The position numbers were made by a program, and so were the translations under genes. The notes below the pieces were generated by a model. It was not told the DNA's origin, made no database searches, and was given only the letters and a program-made list of their open reading frames with translations. DNA of 6,629 nucleotides from JAWOJB01 sp046484325 (GTDB lineage: Bacteria; Actinomycetota; Acidimicrobiia; Spongiisociales; ZC4RG35), in the NCBI GenBank assembly GCA_046484325.1, contig JAWOJB010000099.1, forward strand, positions 1-6,629, in the 5' to 3' direction. This document shows positions 1 through 5,352 of the stretch, in pieces (the stretch's first letter is position 1; the number at the start of each line of letters is the position of its first letter).

Positions 1-147
1 ACGCCCGCCCACCCGCAAGTAACGCAAACCGTTGGGCGCTACCGAATAATAGTGAAAATGGATTACCAAGGTTAGTTGGTGATGGAAAAATAAGGCAAGG
101 GAAAGGACAAAATATATGACAGAGATGAATCGCCGTATGCTGGCGGC
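1..147 (+). other. AT-rich leader upstream of cdd
   Basis: No gene of ordinary size is visible here. Positions 1-40 are GC-rich like the rest of the window, but 41-120 drop to about 35 % GC, and 81-112 are almost all purine. A small inverted repeat, ACCAA (65-69) and TTGGT (76-80) around a 6-base loop, is present. No convincing -35/-10 pair was found: TTGGGC at 32-37 with GAAAAT at 54-59 is the best and is weak. The stretch probably serves as the promoter and leader of cdd-ppk2. A contig-end artefact or foreign fragment cannot be excluded because the window starts here. Confidence 0.45.
102..107 (+). promoter_or_regulatory. Shine-Dalgarno site for leader ORF
   Basis: AAAGGA lies 8 bases before an ATG at 116. 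It is the only good ribosome binding site ahead of cdd, whose own start at 148 has no purine-rich site in the preceding 15 bases. This suggests that ribosomes load here and reach cdd by coupling. The inference rests on sequence alone. Confidence 0.4.
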
Positions 148-151
148 ATGA
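116..151 (+). CDS. possible 11-codon leader peptide coupled to cdd
   Basis: This short frame reads MTEMNRRMLAA and has three in-frame ATG codons (116, 125, 137). It ends in a TGA at 149-151 that overlaps the cdd start ATG at 148 as ATGA, the classic arrangement for translational coupling. It has a well-spaced AAAGGA site, which cdd lacks. I do not recognise the peptide. It shows no run of regulatory codons of one amino acid, as an attenuator would, so its role would more likely be to deliver ribosomes to cdd. So short a frame can arise by chance. An alternative is that cdd is translated directly, and that these ATGs are incidental. Confidence 0.3.
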   Translation: MTEMNRRMLAA

Positions 152-600
152 CGAGTGCCGCCTCCGACGACGAGCTGGTGGCGGCGGCCCGCCAGGCCGC
201 CCTTGGCTCCTACTCCCCGTACTCCCGGTTCCGGGTGGGGGCGGCGGTGGCCACGGCCGGGGGAGAGGTGTTCACCGGCGCCAACGTCGAGAACGCCGCC
301 CACCCCGCCGCCAGCTGCGCCGAGGCGACGACGATCGCCTACGCGGTGGCCCAGGGCCACCGCAACATCACGGTGGTGGCGGTGGCGTGCATCGATGCCG
401 CCGACGTCGACGGCGCCTACCCTTGCGGCAGATGCCGCCAGATCATGTGCGAATTCGGGGTCGAGCGGATCCTCGTCACCGCGGCGGAAGGTGAGGTGAG
501 GGTGCACGACCTCGACGAGCTGCTGCCCTACCGGTTCCGACTGCCGGCCCACCCGACACCAGAGGAGGAGGCATGGACACCGCCTCGCCACCGAAGCTGA
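148..600 (+). CDS. cdd: cytidine deaminase
   Basis: This zinc enzyme hydrolytically deaminates cytidine and deoxycytidine to uridine and deoxyuridine in cytosolic pyrimidine salvage. The 150-residue protein fits the short, homotetrameric class (about 130-140 residues). YSPYSRFRVGAA (22-33) is the N-terminal family motif, and N46 and E48 in GANVENAA match the nucleoside-binding pair. C57 and E59 in CAE are a zinc ligand and the catalytic glutamate; C93 and C96 in PCGRCRQ are the other zinc ligands. Residue 60, Arg in many members (CAER), is Ala here; from memory the mycobacterial enzyme has Cys there. The homologous fold ends near LLPYRF (125-130), so the last 15-20 residues are an extension made by reading into ppk2. 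The start is supported by family alignment, not by a ribosome site. It is probably co-transcribed with ppk2. Confidence 0.95.
   Translation: MTSAASDDELVAAARQAALGSYSPYSRFRVGAAVATAGGEVFTGANVENAAHPAASCAEATTIAYAVAQGHRNITVVAVACIDAADVDGAYPCGRCRQIMCEFGVERILVTAAEGEVRVHDLDELLPYRFRLPAHPTPEEEAWTPPRHRS
561..571 (+). promoter_or_regulatory. ribosome binding site of ppk2 inside cdd
   Basis: AGAGGAGGAGG lies just before the ATG at 573. It is a strong Shine-Dalgarno sequence with short spacing (about 4 bases from the AGGAGG core). The same bases encode the Glu-Glu-Glu stretch near the C-terminus of the deaminase, so coding and initiation signals share this DNA. It fixes the ppk2 start within the 28-base overlap. 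Confidence 0.75.
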
Positions 601-1367
601 CCCGCAAGCAGTACGACAAGGAGCTGGCCCGGCTCCAGCTCGAGCTGGTGCACATGCTCGAGTGGGTTCGCCGTTCGGGGCACAAGCTGGTCCTGATCTT
701 CGAAGGGCGGGACGCCGCCGGCAAGGGGAGCGCGATCAAGCGAATCAGCGACCCCTTGAATCCCCGCTACGCCCGGGTCGTGGCCCTGCCCGCCCCCACC
801 GAGCGGGAGAAGTCCCAGTGGTACTTCCAGCGCTACGTGCCCCACCTCCCCGCCGCCGGTGAGATGGTCGCGTTCGACCGCTCCTGGTACAACCGAGCCG
901 GGGTCGAGCGGGTCATGGGCTTCTGCAGCGACGCCGAGTACTGGGACTTCGTCCGCTCGGTCCCCGAGTTCGAACGGATGCTGGTGCGGTCGGGGATCCA
1001 GGTCGTCAAGTACTGGTTCTCGGTCAGCCGCGAGGTCCAGGAGCAGCGGTTCCGGGACCGCCTGAAGGATCCCGCCAAGCGCTGGAAGTTCAGCGAAATC
1101 GACGTGTACTCACGATCCCGGTGGCACGAGTACTCCCGTGCCAAGGACATCATGATGGAGCACACCTCGATCCCCGAGTCGTCTTGGCACGAGGTGGACG
1201 GCGACGACAAGCGACGAGCCCGTCTCAACTGCATCGCCCATCTGCTGTCGCTCGTGCCCTACACCGAGGTCGAGTACCCCAAGGTCGAGCTGCCGGCCGT
1301 GCCCGACGAGGACGGGTATCGCAGGCCCCCCATCGAGAATCTCAACTGGATTCCCGAGGTGTACTGA
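573..1367 (+). CDS. ppk2: polyphosphate kinase 2 (class I-like)
   Basis: PPK2 enzymes transfer phosphate between inorganic polyphosphate and nucleotides; class I members mainly turn nucleoside diphosphates into triphosphates. The 264-residue, single-domain protein has the usual one-domain length. The Walker A motif GRDAAGKG is at 45-52, after a hydrophobic strand (LVLIFE), and the Walker B-like FDRSWYNR is at 101-108. The Arg/Lys-rich lid (RFRDRLKDPAKRWK, 159-172) is of the kind that contacts polyphosphate. GRD before AAGKG, and a single domain, favour class I over the AMP-using class II or the class III LQAMDAAGKDG type; this comes from family knowledge, and substrate was not tested. It starts inside cdd with a strong ribosome site, so the two are likely translated from one mRNA. 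That pairing suggests recharging of salvaged nucleotides, which is inference. Confidence 0.95.
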   Translation: MDTASPPKLTRKQYDKELARLQLELVHMLEWVRRSGHKLVLIFEGRDAAGKGSAIKRISDPLNPRYARVVALPAPTEREKSQWYFQRYVPHLPAAGEMVAFDRSWYNRAGVERVMGFCSDAEYWDFVRSVPEFERMLVRSGIQVVKYWFSVSREVQEQRFRDRLKDPAKRWKFSEIDVYSRSRWHEYSRAKDIMMEHTSIPESSWHEVDGDDKRRARLNCIAHLLSLVPYTEVEYPKVELPAVPDEDGYRRPPIENLNWIPEVY

Positions 1368-1369
1368 GC

Positions 1370-1390
1370 GGGGCGGGAGGACCCCACCCC
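1370..1390. terminator. GC-rich hairpin between convergent genes
   Basis: GGGGCGGG (1370-1377) pairs with CCCACCCC (1383-1390) around the loop AGGAC, with one C-A mismatch. It lies in the 36-base gap between the stop codons of ppk2 (plus) and etfA (minus), where transcripts from both sides meet. There is no T-tract on either side, so it is not a classical intrinsic terminator. GC-rich bacteria often have such T-less hairpins. A bidirectional terminator is an inference from position and structure. Confidence 0.35.
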
Positions 1391-1403
1391 GACTCGCCTC
1401 GGC

Positions 1404-2351
1404 TCAGTTCTTCTCGAGCTCCTCGATCAACTTGGGAAGCACCTTGTGGACGTCGCCCACGATGCCGAGGTCGGCGATCCCGAAGATGGGGGCCTCCTCG
1501 TCCTTGTTGATGGCGATGATCGTCTTGGAGTCCTTCATCCCGACCAGGTGCTGCATCGCTCCCGAGAGCCCGACCGCGATGTAGACATCGGGCTTGACGG
1601 TCTTGCCGGTCTGCCCGACCTGCTTCGCGTACGGCACCCAGCCGGCGTCGACGATGGCCCGGGTGGCGCCGGTGGCCGCCTTCAGCGGCTTCGCCACCCG
1701 CTCCACGAGGGTGTAGTTCTCCGCGCTACCGAGACCCCTGCCTCCGGCCACGACGACCGAGGCGTCCTCGAGTTGCGGCCCCTCCTTCTCCTCGACGTGG
1801 GATTCGACCACTCGGGCAGCCGACGAGCCGACTTCGGGCAGGTCCACGGCCGTCACCGTGGGCGCCCCACCCCCGGCCGGTTCCGCCGGGAACGACTTCG
1901 GCCGCACGATCACCAGATACGGACGATCGCCGGTCAGGGTGGAGACGACGACCATGCTGCCGCCGAAGATCTCGTGACGCGCCTCGAAACCGGCGGTGAG
2001 GCCGATGTCGACGGCATTGGACAGGACCGAACGGCCCAACCGGGCCGCGAGCCGCCCTGCAACGTCCCGGTCGGTGTACCCCTGGCCGAAGAGCACCAGC
2101 TCGGGCCTTTCGGACACCACGAGGTCGGCCAGTGCCCGCGACACCGGGCCGGAGGCGAGCACGCCGGCCGGGTTGAAGTGGTACACGGCACCCGCCCCGT
2201 ACTCGCCGAGCGTGGCGAAGGCGCCGTCGGACCCCGCACCAACGTAGAGGGCGGTGACGTCGCCGAGGGCACGGGCCTTGGTCAGCAACTCGAGGCCGAG
2301 CGAGTTGGGGGAACCACCGCTCTCCTCGACGAACACCCAGACCTTCGCCAT
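1404..2351 (-). CDS. etfA: electron transfer flavoprotein alpha subunit
   Basis: EtfA pairs with EtfB to carry electrons from acyl-CoA and related dehydrogenases to ETF:quinone oxidoreductase; the alpha subunit holds the redox-active FAD. The 315-residue length is normal. The N-terminal domain (1 to about 190) is the variable ETF fold. The C-terminal FAD domain has every expected motif: GGRGLGS (203-209), R231 in ATRAIVDAGW, QVGQTGKTV (244-252), GLSGAMQH (261-268), INKDEEAPIF (281-290) and DLGIVGD (294-300). The start codon directly abuts the etfB stop (TGAATG), and AAGG about 8 bases upstream, inside etfB, serves as ribosome site, so the two are translationally linked. Sequence resemblance to the mycobacterial FixB type is from memory. 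No dehydrogenase or ETF:quinone oxidoreductase is in the window. Confidence 0.97.
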   Translation of the reverse strand: MAKVWVFVEESGGSPNSLGLELLTKARALGDVTALYVGAGSDGAFATLGEYGAGAVYHFNPAGVLASGPVSRALADLVVSERPELVLFGQGYTDRDVAGRLAARLGRSVLSNAVDIGLTAGFEARHEIFGGSMVVVSTLTGDRPYLVIVRPKSFPAEPAGGGAPTVTAVDLPEVGSSAARVVESHVEEKEGPQLEDASVVVAGGRGLGSAENYTLVERVAKPLKAATGATRAIVDAGWVPYAKQVGQTGKTVKPDVYIAVGLSGAMQHLVGMKDSKTIIAINKDEEAPIFGIADLGIVGDVHKVLPKLIEELEKN

Positions 2352-3110
2352 TCAGATCACCTTCACTTCCCGCAGCTTCTCGACGATGCGGAGGTGGGCC
2401 TCGCCCTCGTCCACGATCTTCTCCCCGGCCTGACGCTCGGGGGCCGACTCGACCGCCGTCACCGACTGCTCGACCGCGGGGTGCACACCCAGATCGGCCG
2501 CCGCCAGGGTGTCGACCGGCTTCTTCTTGGCGTCCATGATCCCCTTGAAGGTTGGGTAGCGGGGCTCGACCACACCGGCGGTCACCGAGACGACGGCGGG
2601 GAGCGACGCCTCGACGACGTCGTAGCCGAGGGCGGTCTGTTGGTGGATACGCACGGTCGTGTCGGACACCTCCACCTGGGTGGCGTAGGTGAGCGCCGGG
2701 GCGTCGAGCAGTTCGGCCACCATCTGGGGGACGACGCCCGAGTATCCATCGGTGGACTCACAGCCGGCGATGACGAGATCGAACCCCTCACGCCTGGCCG
2801 CCGCCGCCAGGATCTGGGCGGTGGTGAGGGCGTCGGAGCCCCGCAGCCCCGGGTCGTCCACCACGACCGCCTTGTCCGCCCCCATGGCGAGGGCCTGTCG
2901 GATGCCCTGCATGGTGCCGGCGGGGCCCATGCTCACGAGCGTCACCGTCCCTCCGTGGGCCTGGGCGAGCTGAAGTCCCATCTCGACGCCGTAGCGGTCG
3001 GTGTCGTCGAGGATCTGCTCGGCCGGCCTCACCAGCCAATGCTGGTCGGGGTCGAGCTGGTAGGGGGTGGCCGGATCGGGGATCTGCTTCACGCAGACGA
3101 CCACCTGCAT
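2352..3110 (-). CDS. etfB: electron transfer flavoprotein beta subunit
   Basis: EtfB completes the ETF heterodimer and in canonical ETFs binds AMP rather than a second FAD. The 252-residue length is typical. MQVVVCVKQIPDP marks a full N-terminus. LVSMGPAG (58-65), ALAMGADKA (73-81) and CESTDGYSGVVPQ (117-129) belong to the nucleotide-binding core. PRYPTFKGIMDAKKKP (183-198) is the ETF-beta signature and includes the partner-recognition loop. The C-terminal AGEKIVDEGE arm resembles the mycobacterial FixA protein, which points to the ordinary actinobacterial respiratory ETF. Some core motifs also occur in electron-bifurcating ETFs, so a second FAD site cannot be dismissed by eye. AAAGGAG (3116-3122) sits 5 bases before the ATG. 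It lies 68 bases downstream of punA, with its own candidate promoter. Confidence 0.97.
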   Translation of the reverse strand: MQVVVCVKQIPDPATPYQLDPDQHWLVRPAEQILDDTDRYGVEMGLQLAQAHGGTVTLVSMGPAGTMQGIRQALAMGADKAVVVDDPGLRGSDALTTAQILAAAARREGFDLVIAGCESTDGYSGVVPQMVAELLDAPALTYATQVEVSDTTVRIHQQTALGYDVVEASLPAVVSVTAGVVEPRYPTFKGIMDAKKKPVDTLAAADLGVHPAVEQSVTAVESAPERQAGEKIVDEGEAHLRIVEKLREVKVI

Positions 3111-3115
3111 GGCTG

Positions 3116-3122
3116 CTCCTTT
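3116..3122 (-). promoter_or_regulatory. Shine-Dalgarno site of etfB
   Basis: Read on the minus strand this is AAAGGAG, five bases before the etfB ATG. It is a good match and fixes the start that also gives the standard ETF-beta N-terminus. Confidence 0.7.
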
Positions 3123-3136
3123 GGGTCGCGGTCGGT

Positions 3137-3151
3137 GCCGATGCTATCGGC
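3137..3151 (-). promoter_or_regulatory. candidate etfBA -10 element within a palindrome
   Basis: The minus-strand hexamer TAGCAT (3141-3146) fits the actinobacterial -10 pattern TANNNT. It would place a transcript start near 3133-3135, giving a leader of about 24 bases that includes the AAAGGAG site. No clear -35 is seen at the right distance, which is common in actinobacteria. The hexamer lies within a perfect inverted repeat, GCCGAT GCT ATCGGC on the plus strand. The repeat could be an operator covering the -10, or a short hairpin at the end of the deoA-punA message. Neither role is shown by sequence alone. Confidence 0.35.
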
Positions 3152-3178
3152 CCGCCGAACCCGGACGGAATCGACGGA

Positions 3179-4003
3179 TCACAGCTCGGGCAGCAGCCCG
3201 TCGAGCAGCCCGGCGAATCGTTCCCGGGCCTCGGCGGCGGTGGCGGTGACCTCGGCGTGGGACAGGCGCACCGGTGAGATGCCGGCGGCCAGGTTCGTGA
3301 CGAGCGAGAGCCCGAGCACCCGGGCCCCCATGTGGCGGGCGGCGATGGCCTCGGGCACCGTCGACATGCCCACGAGATCCGCCCCCAGGCGGCGGGCCAT
3401 CTCCACCTCGGCGGGCGTCTCGTAGGTGGGCCCGAGGAACCACGCGTACACGCCCTCCGCCAACAGCCCGCCCTGCTCCGCCGCGACCTGCGAGGCCAGT
3501 GCCCTCAGCTCGGGGGTGTACACGTCGGTCATGTCCGGGAATCGGGGACCGAGCCGGATGTCGTTGGGCCCGACCAGTGGGTTGCGTCCCGTCAGGTTGA
3601 GGTGGTCCCGGATCAGCACCAGGTCACCGGGACGGAGCCCCTCGCCGCACCCGCCGGCGGCGTTGGTGAGGACCACCGTGTCGCATCCGGCCGCCACCGC
3701 CGTCCGGACGCCCATGACGACCTCGGCGAGATCGTGACCCTCGTAGAGGTGCACCCTGCCGGAGAAGAGCAGGACCCGACGGTCCCCGAGCTCGGCCGAC
3801 CACAGCGTGCCGGCATGGCCCTCGACGTGGGGGACGGGGAACCCGGGGATGTCGGCGTAGGGAATGCCGATTGCCCCCTTCAGCGACGCCGGATACGACC
3901 CGAGCCCCGATCCGAGCACGACCGCCACGTCGTGGGTGGGCCGGTCGGTTCGGGCGGCGATCGTCGCCGCGGCGGCGTCGAGGCGACCCACCAGATCGGT
4001 CAC
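3179..4003 (-). CDS. punA: purine nucleoside phosphorylase (trimeric type)
   Basis: This enzyme splits inosine, guanosine and their deoxy forms with phosphate into base and (deoxy)ribose 1-phosphate. The 274-residue protein aligns with the trimeric, low-molecular-mass family, not hexameric E. coli DeoD. VLGSGLG (29-35) with S32 and SGRVHLYEGH (81-90) with R83 and H85 form the phosphate site, with H62 nearby. TNAAGG (113-118), GPTYETPAEV (191-200, E195) and GMSTVPEAIAARH (212-224) form the base and ribose pocket. N237 in LVTN corresponds to the purine-contacting Asn of the human enzyme. The start is GTG and overlaps the deoA stop as GTGA; AGGA is 7 bases upstream. The overlap implies one operon with deoA. 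Methylthioadenosine phosphorylase is a related alternative, but the E195/N237 pair favours guanosine/inosine. Confidence 0.95.
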   Translation of the reverse strand: MTDLVGRLDAAAATIAARTDRPTHDVAVVLGSGLGSYPASLKGAIGIPYADIPGFPVPHVEGHAGTLWSAELGDRRVLLFSGRVHLYEGHDLAEVVMGVRTAVAAGCDTVVLTNAAGGCGEGLRPGDLVLIRDHLNLTGRNPLVGPNDIRLGPRFPDMTDVYTPELRALASQVAAEQGGLLAEGVYAWFLGPTYETPAEVEMARRLGADLVGMSTVPEAIAARHMGARVLGLSLVTNLAAGISPVRLSHAEVTATAAEARERFAGLLDGLLPEL

Positions 4004-5310
4004 GAGGTGATCCTGTCCACCACCATCGGAGGAGGCGTGTACGCCTCGTCCGAGATCTCGAAGGAGCCCTCAAGGAGACCGAGGGCGGCCTCCAGGCGGG
4101 CTGGGTCCCGGTAGCGCAGCCGGAGCACCGGGTCGCCAGGGCCCACCGTCTCTCCCGGCTTCGCCGCCACGGTGATCCCGACACCTGGATCGATGGTGTC
4201 CTCCTTTCGCTCCCGGCCGGCCCCGAGCCGCATGGCGGCCAGGCCCACCCGTCGGGCATCGCACCGTGTGACCCTTCCGGCCACCGTTGCCTCGACCACG
4301 TGCTCGTGGGGGGCGGTCGGGAGCATCGACGGCTCCTCGAGGGCTGCGACGTCGCCACCCTGGGCGGCAACGACCCGAGCGAGCGCCTCGAACGCCCGCC
4401 CGGACCGGACTGCCTCCTCGAGCGAGCTCCGTGCCTCCGCCTCGTCCGCGGCGACACCTCCCTGGATCAGCATCTCGACCCCGAGGGCCATCGTCACCTC
4501 GACGAGATCGTCGGGCGCCTCGCCCCGAAGGAAAGCGAGCGACTCCCGAATCTCGGAGGCGTTGCCGACCTCGCGCCCCAGTGGAGCGTCCATCCTCGTG
4601 AGGAGTGCGACCGTGGGCACGCCGTGGGACTCCCCGAGCGACACCATGGTCTCGGCGAGTGCCGTCGCCCGTTCCCGCTCCGGCAGGAAGGCCCCGGACC
4701 CGAACGTCACGCCGAGGACGAGCGCGTCCAAGTCCTCGGCGAGCTTCTTGGACATGATCGAGCTGGCGATGAGGGGGATCGACTCCACGGTGCCGGTGGC
4801 GTCCCGGAGGGCGTACAGCTTGCGGTCGGCCGGTGCCAGCGTGTCGGACTGCCCGGCCAGCACGAGACCACACCGCTCGAGGACGTCACGGAAGCGAGCC
4901 GGGCTCAGCCGGGCCGTGAACCCGGGGATCGACTCGAGCTTGTCCAGGGTCCCGCCGGTGTGTCCCAGTCCGCGTCCCGACATCATCGGGACCACCACTC
5001 CGCAGGCGGCCACCATCGGGGCCAGGGGGATGGACACCTTGTCGCCCACCCCACCCGTGGAGTGCTTGTCCACCTTCGGACGATCGATGTGGGACAGGTC
5101 GAGCACCTCGCCCGACTCGAGCATCGCCTCGGTCCAGGCGGTCAGCTCCCCGTCGTCGAGGCCGTTGAGGAAGACCGCCATCGTCATCGCCGACATCTGG
5201 TAGTCGGAGATCAGCCCCCCCGTGTACTCGTCGATCATCCAGCGGATCTCGTCCGGCGACAGCCGGCCGCCGTCCCGTTTGCGCTGGATGAGCTCGACGA
5301 CCGTGGGCAT
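4000..5310 (-). CDS. deoA: thymidine / pyrimidine-nucleoside phosphorylase
   Basis: This enzyme splits thymidine, deoxyuridine and perhaps uridine with phosphate into base and (deoxy)ribose 1-phosphate. The 436-residue length matches the family. MPTVVELIQRKRDG is the standard N-terminus, so the start is the ATG at 5310, although the frame stays open far upstream. KHSTGGVGDK (82-91) and the signature SGRGLGHTGGTLDKLE (111-126) form the phosphate site. H83, R169, S184 and K188 correspond to E. coli H85, R171, S186 and K190. The C-terminal alpha/beta domain spans about 340-415. One oddity: the usual D-V-K before the GSGAF motif is G200-V201-T202. There is no clear Shine-Dalgarno site; TACGCT lies 8 bases upstream, so the mRNA may be leaderless. 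Thymidine versus broad specificity cannot be told by eye. It is coupled to punA by a 4-base overlap. Confidence 0.95.
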   Translation of the reverse strand: MPTVVELIQRKRDGGRLSPDEIRWMIDEYTGGLISDYQMSAMTMAVFLNGLDDGELTAWTEAMLESGEVLDLSHIDRPKVDKHSTGGVGDKVSIPLAPMVAACGVVVPMMSGRGLGHTGGTLDKLESIPGFTARLSPARFRDVLERCGLVLAGQSDTLAPADRKLYALRDATGTVESIPLIASSIMSKKLAEDLDALVLGVTFGSGAFLPERERATALAETMVSLGESHGVPTVALLTRMDAPLGREVGNASEIRESLAFLRGEAPDDLVEVTMALGVEMLIQGGVAADEAEARSSLEEAVRSGRAFEALARVVAAQGGDVAALEEPSMLPTAPHEHVVEATVAGRVTRCDARRVGLAAMRLGAGRERKEDTIDPGVGITVAAKPGETVGPGDPVLRLRYRDPARLEAALGLLEGSFEISDEAYTPPPMVVDRITS

Positions 5311-5352
5311 GACGGATGAGCGTACTCCCGGTCGGGTAGCGTCAGCGGCACG
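5311..5352. promoter_or_regulatory. compact divergent promoter, probably leaderless both ways
   Basis: Only 42 bases separate the start codons of deoA (minus) and the SIMPL gene (plus). Neither start has a well-placed Shine-Dalgarno site. Each has a TANNNT -10 hexamer close by: TACGCT on the minus strand (5319-5324), 8 bases before the deoA ATG, and TAGCGT on the plus strand (5337-5342), 10 bases before the SIMPL ATG. This spacing suits transcripts that begin at or near the start codon, common in actinobacteria. The two hexamers are 12 bases apart, so the polymerase footprints must overlap. A CCCG-GT-CGGG inverted repeat (5327-5336) lies between them. Confidence 0.45.

Noticed and set aside
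32..59. Possible sigma-70 promoter TTGGGC - 16 bases - GAAAAT
   Set aside because: Each hexamer matches its consensus only weakly, and in an AT-rich stretch such matches are expected by chance.
116..147. N-terminal extension of cytidine deaminase from the ATG at 116
   Set aside because: This frame is out of register with cdd and stops at 149-151; the deaminase N-terminus from 148 is already complete.
2352..3110. EtfB as part of an electron-bifurcating ETF
   Set aside because: Motifs such as SMGP and ALAMGAD recall that group, but the ESTDG segment, the PRYPTFKGIM loop and the AGEKIVDEGE arm fit the ordinary actinobacterial FixA type better, and no bifurcating partner is nearby.
1446..3425. 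Open plus-strand frame of 659 codons spanning etfA, etfB and the end of punA
   Set aside because: It is antisense to genes with complete family motifs, its translation is rich in His, Gly, Arg and Asp with no recognisable domain, and such long antisense frames are normal at this GC content.
3871..5319. Open plus-strand frame of 482 codons over deoA and the start of punA
   Set aside because: It is antisense to deoA, which has all catalytic residues; no domain is seen in the translation.
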